Of a DNA stretch of 60,000 nt, positions 12,201-21,935 are shown in pieces; position 1 is the stretch's first letter; each line of letters begins with the position of its first letter. The notes beneath the pieces were generated by a model. It made no database searches, was not told where the DNA came from, and saw nothing but the letters and a program-made list of their open reading frames with translations. The position numbers and the translations under genes were made by a program. The DNA comes from Glandiceps talaboti (taxonomy: Eukaryota > Hemichordata > Enteropneusta > Spengelidae): NCBI RefSeq assembly GCF_964340395.1, contig NC_135555.1, positions 11,786,931 to 11,846,930 on the forward strand. Reading direction: 5' to 3'.

Positions 12201-13325
12201 AATTAATGACATCTTCCAAAATTTGAAAACAATAGGTTTAATAGGTATAATAAACATCATTGATGGAGGTTGGTTTTGTCGAAAGGCCTTGCATGGTCTG
12301 CAGAGGATGTGTGAAATACCTTTTAGGTACATGTGTTATTTGATTAAAGTTCCTACCATTTCATGCTGAAAAGCAACGTACAATATTAACGTCACGTGAC
12401 GTCACGTCACGTGACGTCACGTCACTTGACGTGACATGATGTAACCTCACCCGATCATCTGATGTGACCTGGAATGACCTAGCCTGACCGTAATGTGCAA
12501 AATTCTTTAGAATGCCCACTTTGATAGAAATTCATGATAGCCGATGAAGCATAGCATATCAAAGCTTGTGCTAACGATTTTACCCCGGTGATCTAAAATG
12601 AAATGACAGAATGGGAAAAAAATACCCTGCAACACAACAAACTCGGGCACAGTTTTGGCACAATAATAGCATCAGTAACATTTGTCCCGAGGGGATAAAG
12701 AAATCATTTATTACTTTACGGAACACATGGATATGTATACAGTGATTTATGAATAATTTAACAGCAGGCCAAACATACCAGTACGCCGTGTGGATGTTAA
12801 TATGTCTATCAGAACGGTAATAATTGTATTTTACAGATAGTCATGTGTATTAGTCTTGGCGATGGCATACATCTCGTTTCTTCCATCGGTGATGGACATT
12901 CTAAGGTCAATTAAGTTGATATTTATTGCTATAGATGCGTCATTTTGTCTGTTACAAAGGTTAGGATCGTACTTAAATCATTCAATCTTTCAAACAGTAG
13001 ATGTGTAATTACATATCCCATTGGTTTTATGTATCACACAAAGATTTTCAAATGCGTCAGTGGCCTACACAATTACTTGACTTTTAGCTTTGATTCTGTT
13101 GAATTATTCTTGTAATACCTTCATCTAAAATTCATTATCTTATAATTGCAAATAAAGGTGCAAATAAGTTCAGCAAAATGCATAGATATTGGTCTGAATG
13201 AAGAAAGGTGCATTACCCTTACCGAATGGTGTAGAAGCCAGCGTGTATAAGTAACCACTTTTCATGTTAAACATCAAAAAGCCAAAGGCCACAGATAAAC
13301 GAGTTACAGCAATGATATGGGTCAT
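988..13325 (-). CDS. FGFR-like: FGFR-family receptor tyrosine kinase, N-terminal 447 residues in nine exons (3' end off window)
   Basis: Cell-surface receptor tyrosine kinase expected to bind an FGF-like ligand and signal by tyrosine phosphorylation. Seen in sequence: nine exons with GT..AG borders and matching phases (1,0,1,0,1,0,2,1). Layout: signal peptide (about 1-30); Ig1 (Cys86, Trp98, DGGYYKC to Cys142); Ig2 (Cys188, Trp202, DAGIYTC to Cys241); TM helix (271-293) then a basic stop-transfer stretch; juxtamembrane ending DPAWEFAR; kinase loop GEGAFGKV (380-387); VAVK Lys407; alpha-C Glu424; [14 protein letters not shown]. Ig2 VGSNVTFMC and WLKH resemble FGFR Ig3, and the last exon is 111 bp, the size I recall for that FGFR exon. 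Only two Ig domains, with no acid box seen. About six N-glycosylation sequons. The catalytic loop and C-lobe are outside the window, so activity cannot be judged. A divergent FGFR paralogue or another class with FGFR exon structure remains possible. Confidence 0.93.
1099..2223. other. Receptor intron between exons 9 and 8, with two repeat fragments
   Basis: About 1.1 kb. Bases 1440-1560 match 56235-56345 in the same orientation (shared core CACTTGTATTGATTACTGCT). Bases 1745-1830 match the reverse complement of 56345-56425. No convincing exon. Confidence 0.6.
2224..2339 (-). CDS. FGFR-like: Receptor exon 8: kinase glycine-rich loop and VAVK lysine
   Basis: Acceptor ttttgttcag, donor AAAG|gtgaat; 116 bp, phase 2 in and phase 1 out. 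It encodes [15 protein letters not shown] (GxGxxG nucleotide loop) and TTVAVKMLK with the ATP-binding lysine. All N-lobe residues visible here are intact. Confidence 0.95.
2940..3100 (-). CDS. FGFR-like: Receptor exon 7: juxtamembrane segment
   Basis: Acceptor gtatttttcag, donor AACAA|gtaaaa; 161 bp, phase 0 in and phase 2 out. It encodes 53 residues with two tyrosines (GPYTN, NSYVES) and ends [12 protein letters not shown]. The DPxWEF motif just before the kinase is characteristic of FGFR and related split-kinase receptors. The split codon AA+A completes Lys372. Confidence 0.9.
3267..3589. repeat. Composite microsatellite (TCTG)n-(ATGC)n-(ATGT)n-(GGAT)n-(AT)n
   Basis: A 320-bp array inside the intron between receptor exons 6 and 7. 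The unit changes stepwise from TCTG to ATGC, ATGT, GGAT and finally about 38 AT dinucleotides. Open frames of up to 152 codons here are artefacts. Confidence 0.97.
3755..3903 (-). CDS. FGFR-like: Receptor exon 6: transmembrane helix and start of juxtamembrane region
   Basis: Acceptor caaaccacag, donor CTG|gtgagt; 149 bp, phase 1 in and phase 0 out. It encodes 49 residues with a hydrophobic span of about 23 residues ([17 protein letters not shown] onward), followed at once by the basic stop-transfer [10 protein letters not shown], as expected for a type I membrane protein. Confidence 0.93.
3904..7024. other. Receptor intron between exons 5 and 6 (3.1 kb)
   Basis: The largest intron of the receptor but one. 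It holds the composite array at 5887-6280 and otherwise AT-rich unique-looking sequence. No alternative IIIb/IIIc-like Ig exon was recognised. Confidence 0.55.
5887..6280. repeat. Composite tetranucleotide array (ATGT)n/(GGAT)n/(ACGT)n/(ACGC)n
   Basis: About 390 bp of alternating ATGT, GGAT, TACG, CACG, GCAT and TG blocks, giving long Met/Tyr/Val/Cys-type open frames in all six frames. Not protein-coding. Confidence 0.96.
7025..7166 (-). CDS. FGFR-like: Receptor exon 5: second half of Ig2
   Basis: Acceptor tttatccacag, donor GTAG|gtaag; 142 bp, phase 0 in and phase 1 out. It encodes 47 residues: [20 protein letters not shown], then an LTVT strand and an NVTE sequon. In vertebrate FGFRs this half-domain is the alternatively spliced IIIb/IIIc exon. 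I saw no second copy in the flanking introns, so alternative use is not supported here. Confidence 0.93.
7167..9753. other. Receptor intron between exons 4 and 5 (2.6 kb)
   Basis: Contains the TIR element copy at 8011-8365, poly-C runs near 9245 and 9692, and a repeated (GATGT) stretch near 9090. No further exon seen. Confidence 0.55.
8011..8365 (+). repeat. TIR element family copy 1 (inside receptor intron)
   Basis: Left end GGTTGGCCCTTATTTTTTTC then GTTTCTCATTACCCGACTGA, matching the left end at 47474. The body carries the shared frame [11 protein letters not shown] and [14 protein letters not shown] and the GAGAGGAGGAAAAAGAGAGG block. The middle is deleted relative to the other copies and the right end is degraded. 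Confidence 0.75.
9754..9929 (-). CDS. FGFR-like: Receptor exon 4: first half of Ig2
   Basis: Acceptor cctcacacag, donor CAA|gtaagt; 176 bp, phase 1 in and phase 0 out. It encodes 58 residues with [11 protein letters not shown] and YWLKHKY, closely resembling the GSNVEFMC...WLKH signature of FGFR Ig3. The adjoining intron starts with a consensus gtaagt. Confidence 0.93.
9930..11428. other. Receptor intron between exons 3 and 4 (1.5 kb)
   Basis: Holds the dispersed repeat at 10143-10245 and a short direct repeat (ACTGCACATGTTA twice, 10060-10090). Nothing else recognised. Confidence 0.5.
10143..10245. repeat. Dispersed repeat (second copy at 53822)
   Basis: GTTGAGGGCGCTGATTT, then a small hairpin GGGTGCG(A/G)ACCC, AATCAA, a T-rich stretch and ATACAGCT; the same order occurs at 53822-53912. 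Family unknown. Lies in the receptor intron between exons 3 and 4. Confidence 0.7.
11429..11558 (-). CDS. FGFR-like: Receptor exon 3: second half of Ig1
   Basis: Acceptor gttgtacag, donor CACG|gtaag; 130 bp, phase 0 in and phase 1 out. It encodes 43 residues including NLTLQSI and [12 protein letters not shown], the F-strand motif with the second Ig cysteine. An additional cysteine follows (EDGPCS). The split of one Ig domain over two exons by a phase-0 intron matches exons 4/5. Confidence 0.92.
11927..12180 (-). CDS. FGFR-like: Receptor exon 2: N-terminal linker and first half of Ig1
   Basis: Acceptor tctcttgtag, donor GAT|gtaagg; 254 bp, phase 1 in and phase 0 out. It encodes 84 residues: a linker with NSS and NYT sequons, a basic patch [10 protein letters not shown] just before the domain, then GEDITFTCP and YRWMKK, the Ig cysteine and tryptophan. 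The basic patch sits where FGFR Ig2 carries its heparin-binding lysines, so heparan sulphate binding is inferred. The acidic box that normally precedes FGFR Ig2 is absent. Confidence 0.9.
12181..13222. other. Receptor intron 1
   Basis: About 1.0 kb between the signal-peptide exon and exon 2. It has a short (GA)n at 12183-12202 and the CRE/E-box array at 12391-12435. No other coding signal. Confidence 0.6.
12391..12435. promoter_or_regulatory. Tandem 15-bp CRE/E-box palindrome array in receptor intron 1
   Basis: Three tandem units: GTCACGTGACGTCAC twice, then GTCACTTGACGTGAC. They contain two perfect CRE palindromes TGACGTCA (12397-12404, 12412-12419) and two CACGTG E-boxes (12393-12398, 12408-12413). 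These sites are bound by CREB/ATF and bHLH-ZIP factors in animals. An enhancer role in intron 1, about 0.9 kb from the start codon, is inference; a young minisatellite is the alternative. Confidence 0.5.
13223..13325 (-). CDS. FGFR-like: Receptor exon 1: initiator ATG and signal peptide
   Basis: The ATG at 13325-13323 is preceded by CACA, so there is an A at -3. It opens 34 codons plus one base. The first residues [20 protein letters not shown] form a signal-peptide-like hydrophobic stretch. The exon ends TTCG|gtaagg in phase 1, and the leftover G joins AG of the next exon to give Glu35. The 5' UTR and transcription start are not resolved. Confidence 0.85.
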
Positions 13326-14323
<998 letters not shown>

Positions 14324-15095
14324 TATATGTACACTATCATGTCGAGGAAACCACTATTATACTACATATTCATACTAATAGCGCCAGTAGACATTTTAAT
14401 GCTATGAAGGTATGCGTCGGCAAACACATTATACAGGTAATCGACGTTAAATGTTAGTTCTATACAACAATTAGAAAAAGCCTTATAAACTCAGCCTATG
14501 CCAAACATTTCGAGTTCAATTCAAAAATAAAAACCTGACAAACACAATAACAAAACACTTCCCAACAGGAAGAATGACGTCATCGTTCGTTGTTTATTTC
14601 CTCGTGAAATATATGACCACATAGCAAGGGCCAGTCAGGCTAAGCACCCACGCTGTGGAAGTAGGTTTGCGCATGATAATCATCCACGATTGATGAGTTA
14701 TTGAGTCAAAAAAAAGTACGGGTTGATAGATATTTAAGAGTTCATGTGGCCGTTTCATTTCACTTTCAAAAAGTATCACTTAATTAATTTACTTTGTAGA
14801 GGAAAATAACATCTATTGACCTGGAACGTCATTGCCATATCGTCTCAGCAAGCACGGTCTTTATTACCATAATACATTTTTGAGTTGCTATCAGGTCTTA
14901 AGTGTTATCATCTACTAAATTACGGCGTTATCAATAATTAATAATGAATCTATAGATTTAAAATGCAAGCGGGAAGAAATACAAGCACAAGAAAGACAAA
15001 GCTATCTCTTGATAACTTTTACCCCATTCCAAATGATTTTTTGTGTTTCATCAACAGCCCCATGGTAAGTATACATTTGATGTCAATTTTCATAA

Positions 15096-15216
<121 letters not shown>

Positions 15217-16803
15217 ACCCTTAAATTCACTTTCTGTCAACATCTTGTATCATCATTATTCTGGACAGTTGAACAGAATATGCAAACCACGTTTAACCGT
15301 GGAATTAATTCTGATCCGCTTCACAAACCTTTGGGAAAACATTTCACTAGCTATCAACCTTCCGTCACTGATGTTCGTCAATTTTCATTATATTTAAATA
15401 GTAATGTTTCAGTTCGATTTACATCAAGCAGATCAAGAAGATGATAACAATAGCTTGTAGATGTGCGTCAAATCGATAATGGCCATCGATATTATAGTTC
15501 AAAAACAGTTTCAAATGTAAAGTACAACCGTTACGCTTTAAATGAAAGTTTACCTTATATATGTCCAGCCTTCGCTGTTTGAGTAAGGACATCTCAACTT
15601 ATTCTAACAACTGTGGGAACTGCTGCCGATAACACATCCTTCTCTCAAAGACGCATATCGAGTAATGATGCTAAAAACCTTTTCTCGTCCGCATGAAGTC
15701 CTTTATTTAAAATCTGACGCTAATTATGTGTAAATGCGAGTGCTGCAGAGTGGAGCCCTGCCGGGGAACGTGCAACTGGCTTCGCCTTAATTACGACACT
15801 ATTACATTTCAGTAACCGAATGCACCGTAATAAGTGTATTTACCGTATAAATTGTTTAACCAACCAGAATTGTAAGGAAGCCAACTATTTGTGGCGCAAA
15901 AGATTGTTGTTGTCACGCGGCTAACCTTGGCAGAAATCATGACGACCTAAGAAATTGTATGGCAGAGAGAATCAATTATATGGCGACGCATGATTCGGTA
16001 CTTGTTCGGCTTTCGTTCCGACATGTAGGCAGCTAAAGTAAGTATGGTTTCACCAAATCACAACTTGAAGTGAAAAATGATGAGTAAGAGATCATAGAGG
16101 TGATGTCGAAAAGTCACAGGAAGGATTTCTCTTCCTATCGATTAGATTAAGGTCATATGAAAGACTTGAATTTGTATGGTAAAGGCAATCAAGTTGTAAT
16201 CATGGGAAACCGCTATGTCATTACAGCTTGCACGGCATAAACATGTCTTTTTTCACTTTACTTCCCTACCACACCGGAAATCCTTTAAGTTTTATTGGTT
16301 TAGCAGTAAGACGTTCGTTCGTGTTAAAGAATATCTTACACATAAGACACCTGTCGACGTTAGACAACGTCTTATATATAATCATATAGTATATAGTTTA
16401 GTAACATAATGACCACACCAACTGTATCTATACAACATCAACATATTGCTAGCATACTGGGTATGACTGCGCATATTGAGAAGAATGTAGATATTAGAGA
16501 AATCTTCCTTACAAACCGTGACGTTGCGAAATAGAATTTAGATCGGCAATTAAACAGACATATATTTGCAAAATTGGCATATGCATTCTGTATACAAAAA
16601 TGTAAGTGAACACAGTATTTTCCAAAGTTCAAACATTTCATGGGTCACATGAGTATGAATAGAAAGTCACATGTTTGCTTAAATTGATATTCTGTATACA
16701 AAAAATATTATAAGTGAACACATGATTTGTCAATGTTCATTGCCTTGAAGAACTGGTAATACATTCAAAAGTTACTCGCGACTTTTTTTAACGAAATCGC
16801 TAG

Positions 16804-16819
16804 TTATTATTATTATTAC

Positions 16820-16880
<61 letters not shown>
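16804..16880. repeat. (ATT)n microsatellite
   Basis: About 25 trinucleotide units with one C interruption. Confidence 0.95.
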
Positions 16881-16881
<1 letters not shown>

Positions 16882-18917
16882 GAGAATGGCTACGTTTAGG
16901 GACCAGGATAACAGAATAGTAGAGAGGATTTTTATTAATTCAAAACATAATAGTATAATATAAATCTTTCCATTTCTTACATCAATTTCAATTCATCTTG
17001 ATCTCGGAATCATGAATTCTTTAAACCATGAATTCATAACCAAGTCGTCTTTTATAATCAGTTCTAAGGATAACTTGGCCAAAAATGTCTCGATGCCCTC
17101 GCGACCAAAACAAATATAAAACCTATTTATTTCATTAGAGTTTTGAATTATGAAAAAATAAACTGCCTGAAGCGATGAAATCAGGCTTCGTGACTTTAGT
17201 GGTATTAACTTCCTGATTAATTATACTGCTATAATTTTTCAATTACCATGCATCATTCCCATCAAAAGCTTTTAAGAGCATCTATACGAAATTTACTTCG
17301 AAAGTCTGGGCTTAACTCAGTATTTTAAGTACTTGGAATGAGTTTGAACCTTTGAGGTGAAAAAGAATCGATGTAAAGTAAAGGAATTATGTACCGGAAA
17401 TAAGGACATACAACACGCTGTGTAATAGTTTGGCTTATACGTACGATTCATAGTAATTTTAGCGACTATTCGCAAGGAGACAATTATTCTCTCAAACTAA
17501 TGGAACGTAGATGATACGAGTCGAGTTATTGGGATATTGTTTTGATTTACAGTTTCCAACTACACTTAGTGACTTTCAGAGAAATGGGAGAGTAATAATA
17601 GGATTTTGATTAAATAGTAAAAAAAAAATAGTTTAAAAAAGGATATATTTTAAGACTTTGTCACATAACCATTCTATTTTATACATTTTATTTATTTTGA
17701 TTTGTATTGTTGCAAACGCCAAATGCGTGAAAAAAAATTCGAAGTTATTGTAAATATATTATAAGGCAAATAACAAAGCAAATGACAAGCTTGTGATAAA
17801 AACTATATTGGTTTGATACAGACACTTGTATTATATTTAATAATGCTTTTTTGCTAAAGTATTACTAAAAACATTTCATGATTATCCTGGCAAATGGCAC
17901 TGACACACACATAATCACAAATGTTCACTCTCAAAATTACAGATACAACCAAACTACTGGAAAAACAAAGTTCTTGAAAAAAAATAACACCCAGTACTAT
18001 AGCTGGAAACAATATCACACTGTCAGAAACAGCACACATTATAAGGAAACTTTCCAAGCAAAGATGTCATATGCAAAAATAAATTAACAAACACGTGTGT
18101 TCAGAAATATTGCAACTCACGAAGAATGCATGGCTTCCTAGATCATATCATCCTATATCCGGATATACTCTCGCAAACTCATCTGTTCTTATCTAACAAC
18201 ACTAAATCATGTTTAAAAGCTACATTTAGAAAATGAGGACTTGAAGTCATAAAATCGAAATGCGACTTTAGCTTGAAATGTTCATTATTTATGGTTACAT
18301 GAAATCAATTCCCCAAAAAGATGGAATGTAGAAATATAAACGAAAGGAGTTATAACGTCACCAATTACCTAAGGAAGTAATACTACTATACTACGCTAAC
18401 CACGTAAAGTAATAACAGTTGCTGATTCCAGAGATATTGAAAGAACTCTGAATGACTTGGGGTTTTTTTCAAATAAGGATCTATCCAATGACTCGATATG
18501 CTCAAAAGCTATTCATCAACGGTTATATATCTATCATGGGTCATTTGATCTCAAAGATTCTAAGCCTTTAAATGTCTCAAATGAAACAAAGCAATAAATA
18601 AGTCCTTTTTTCAGATAAAGTAGTATTTCCTAACCACTATTAAAGAGTACTCTTCACTGTGGGCCATTTGTCATGTTACGTCAAGGTCATACTGACCTAC
18701 TTCCTCTCGGACATGTTCGAACGACTATAAAGACTATTTTGACGAACATACGTACATTTTTATTTAAATGTATGTACAAGCATACAATAATTCAAAAATT
18801 ACTAATAATCCTGGACTTTCCCGTTTGTGATATCAGAGGATATTATTATAACACAATGCAATGATCCCAACTGTAAAACGCCTTGCATACACTTAATTGT
18901 GGTGTTGTATAGTAAGC

Positions 18918-18975
18918 AGGAGGGAAGTGGGGAGAAAAAAGGGGTGGATTGGAGGACGATGAAGATTATGGGAAG

Positions 18976-19021
<46 letters not shown>

Positions 19022-19340
19022 CATGATGATGATCATGATGATCATGATGATCATGATGATAAGGCGAAGTTAGGCGGTGGAACAACAACATCAACAAAAA
19101 GATGACCATGATGAGGAGGATGAGGGGGGGGGGAGTGGGAAGGAAAAGGAAGAAGAAAGAAGATTTGAGTGAGAAGGAGAGGAAGAGAATGATTATGAGA
19201 AAGGAGGACGCGGAGGAGGAGGATAATGACAACAACAACTATATTGGAGGAAGTGAAGGAGAACTTTCGATGTGAGTGCCAGCAGAGAGTGAGTGGGTGG
19301 GTGGGTGGGTGGGTGGGTGGGTGGGTGGGTGGGTGGAGGA
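18918..19340 (+). repeat. Purine-rich tract with (GAT)n and (GGGT)n arrays
   Basis: About 420 bp with very few pyrimidines other than in the GAT block. (GAT)n spans 18977-19062 and includes GATCAT variants; (GTGG)n spans 19292-19336. The Asp- or His-rich frames across it are repeat artefacts. Confidence 0.85.
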
Positions 19341-20019
19341 AAGGGACAGGACAATTAAGCGTGGTTGGTAATAAAGTTGAAGAGTGGATAACAGTGAAGT
19401 AGTTTATTTCAATCTAGCGAATCAATTAAGGTGATTGATACAATAATGTAATTCAATCCAAGTTTGTTAGATAATGAAACCCAGTAACGAAGCCGAAGAA
19501 GGCATTTTCCATCGCTGGTACAAATTGAATTTATACAGATACATGTATAGGTTGAAACTTTTACTAGGAAATCATGTCCCCTGTGTCCGCCGTTCGACTC
19601 ACTAAAATCGCATACAAAATTCTGAGATCCTTTGCGAAAAAAAACAACCACTTGTTATACCTTGTGCCAATATAAATGAATTCGGCTCTTGTTAAGTTGC
19701 ATCTAATTGTTTTCAAACTCGGGTATTTGGTTATTCAATATCCTCTCGGTCCCACTCGGGAATCGAAATTACCGGCTTATGTAGTCATAGAGATATTTAT
19801 AACGTGATGATTTCTAGGTCTAAAGTATGCCTCCGAAATGTCCTTTACGTTACTGTCAACTCGAATGAACGTCAATACTGTCCAAAAGACTGTTTTCGTG
19901 AAAACTGAGACAGTATTTTCTATTGACGTAGACTAGACCGTCTCTCCTGCCCAGTAGGCTAAATACCTTACCATGAATCACACAATCAAGCACAATTTGA
20001 TTGATTGGGCATTAAAAGG

Positions 20020-20421
20020 AAGATGTTATTGCAACGCGTAACGGATAACTAAAGCGTTTCAGCTACTTGTCCAGTCACTTAGAACGTCCACATAAGGTGT
20101 AAAATAACAGTATTTAATTATCAACCCAGTAGTAGTAGCTCTAAATGATTGTACTCAATTTGTAAACAATGTCGCCAGCAGACGAAACCCAACTGTGTCA
20201 CAATTAGAAAATAGACAAATTGTATTGACACTTCATCTACCCTTACAATGAGTAAGTATTGTTACTGACAGATTACATTTAATTAGAGTGACCATGTACA
20301 GAGCTGATTATTACAGCAGTCAAATGATATATTGCTATTTTACACCTGATATGAACGTTCTAAGTAAATGGGACAAATAGCTGAAACGCTTTAGTTATCC
20401 GTTACGCGTTGTAGAACATGT
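20020..20421. mobile_element. MITE with about 75-bp imperfect terminal inverted repeats
   Basis: The left arm AACGCGTAACGGATAACTAA (20033 on) is mirrored by TTAGTTATCCGTTACGCGTT (to 20410), and the inversion continues inward through AGCTACTTGTCC/GGGACAAATAGCT and GGTGTAAAATA/TATTTTACACC. The element is about 400 bp with no transposase frame. Outer matches (ATGTT) may extend it a little; the target duplication is unclear. Confidence 0.85.
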
Positions 20422-20654
20422 ATTCAACAGGTACTATCCACTGACGATAACATAGTTTGTAGTGGTAAACGCGCCAAAAACTTAACAATTATTACTCATT
20501 ATACAGACCTAACGACACAACGTCTCTTTCTACTTCGCCATTATGATCAGCTCTCTGGGAAGTATACAATCCAATGCAGCCTCTATAATCGCATATAAAT
20601 AACTCCTTCACACAGCCACCGACATCCAACCCTAGGGGCATAATGGTGATTCAA

Positions 20655-20770
20655 ATCTTGTCCACATTCTTCAGCCGTTCAGACAAAAGTGATAGCAGCG
20701 CGGCGAGGCTTGCACCAACAACTTGCAGATTCTGAGCCGACCACTCTTACTATTCAGCCATCATGATTCC
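20655..20770 (-). mobile_element. tRNA-derived SINE fragment (degraded copy)
   Basis: On the minus strand, ATCATGATGGCTGAATAGTA gives an A-box-like segment and GTTGGTGCAAGCCTC a decayed B box. The order and spacing match the better copy at 58825-58985. Confidence 0.6.
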
Positions 20771-20812
20771 AAGTTTAATATAATGTATTCAGGTGTCTGC
20801 AATAAGGGTTTC

Positions 20813-21245
20813 AATATATTTTTTTCTGTTTCTCATTACTTTTTCATAGCAACTATGGGTCGGTCGGTCGGTCAGTCGATTTTATTTTTTAAAAAGCATA
20901 AAAAATCATCTTCATGTTTCTCTGCCTCTCCTTTTCCTCCTCTCTGTCTTCTTTTTATTGGATTCCAGGTAACTAGCCCTTTCCCAGCTTCTCTACACAA
21001 TAGGCATTGCTTCTCTTCTAAAACCCATCCCCCTACTTGAATAACTTCCGTCATGAAAGAGATACTTTGTTCGTGAACAAGCGTCATCATCGCCGCCACG
21101 ACTGTAGATATATGACGCAGACAGTCCAGACATTTGCTTATCCTTGTCAGAGGGGGTGCTGTTCCATAAATATCAGGAGAGAATGGACATTTAAAAATAG
21201 AACTCGTTAACTTGCTGCGGAGGAGCCCGATTGGTTTACACAAAG
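20813..21245 (-). repeat. TIR element family copy 2 with an intact 123-codon frame
   Basis: Inverted relative to the copies at 8011 and 47474. The minus-strand frame from 21243 to 20872 is uninterrupted and carries KCPFSPDIYGTAPPLTRISK, CLDC, TLVHEQSISFMTEVIQV, QCLLC and NPIKRRQRGGKGEA. Two CxxC pairs suggest a zinc-binding or structural protein fragment. I do not recognise the family, and the same peptide recurs in decayed form in the other copies. Confidence 0.65.
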
Positions 21246-21904
21246 ATATACTAAAAATGCAAAAATCATCTCTAGTGTGTTGCGCAAGTTGTCATGGCTC
21301 TATATGTGATCATATACATTAGATTTTAGGTTCGCAATCGTGAAAGACAATTATGCAGATTGAATATGTGGTAGATAATCACTCGATGATAAAGAGCCTT
21401 TGTCAATTATTTATAATCCATCATAAATACCCTACAGCATGTATTGAAAATGATAAACTGGTTTGTATCCTTACCCCATTGAGTAAACAAGTAGTTGGAT
21501 ATAAGTTGAAATATCCATGATCACTGTATCAGTACGTCAGTATGTGACGTACACAAAGCAAGACTAATTCCTGATTGCGTCAAGACTGCCATTACAGTTC
21601 ATTTACATATTGTATAGACAATCTTTTCATTTCTATGAAAATATAAAACAGATAAAGGAAAGCCCCTCGGGTATTCTTTATACTTCAAAGACTGAAGAAA
21701 AAAACGTAACGAATTTCCAAATATAGCTCAAATGTTATTCATTTGTTTTATCTTTCGGCGTATGTGTTATTTATACCGGTCTACATACATATGTATTAAG
21801 CACTGCTTATTCAAGCATAGACATTTTACAGAGACTGAGTTAATATATTATATATATGGTATATATATAGTATGATGAAAGCTCGTCTGTGCAAGAGTTC
21901 AGTC

Positions 21905-21935
<31 letters not shown>

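Noticed and set aside
18827-19238. Poly-Asp and poly-His frames
   Set aside because: GAT trinucleotide array; no splice or start context.
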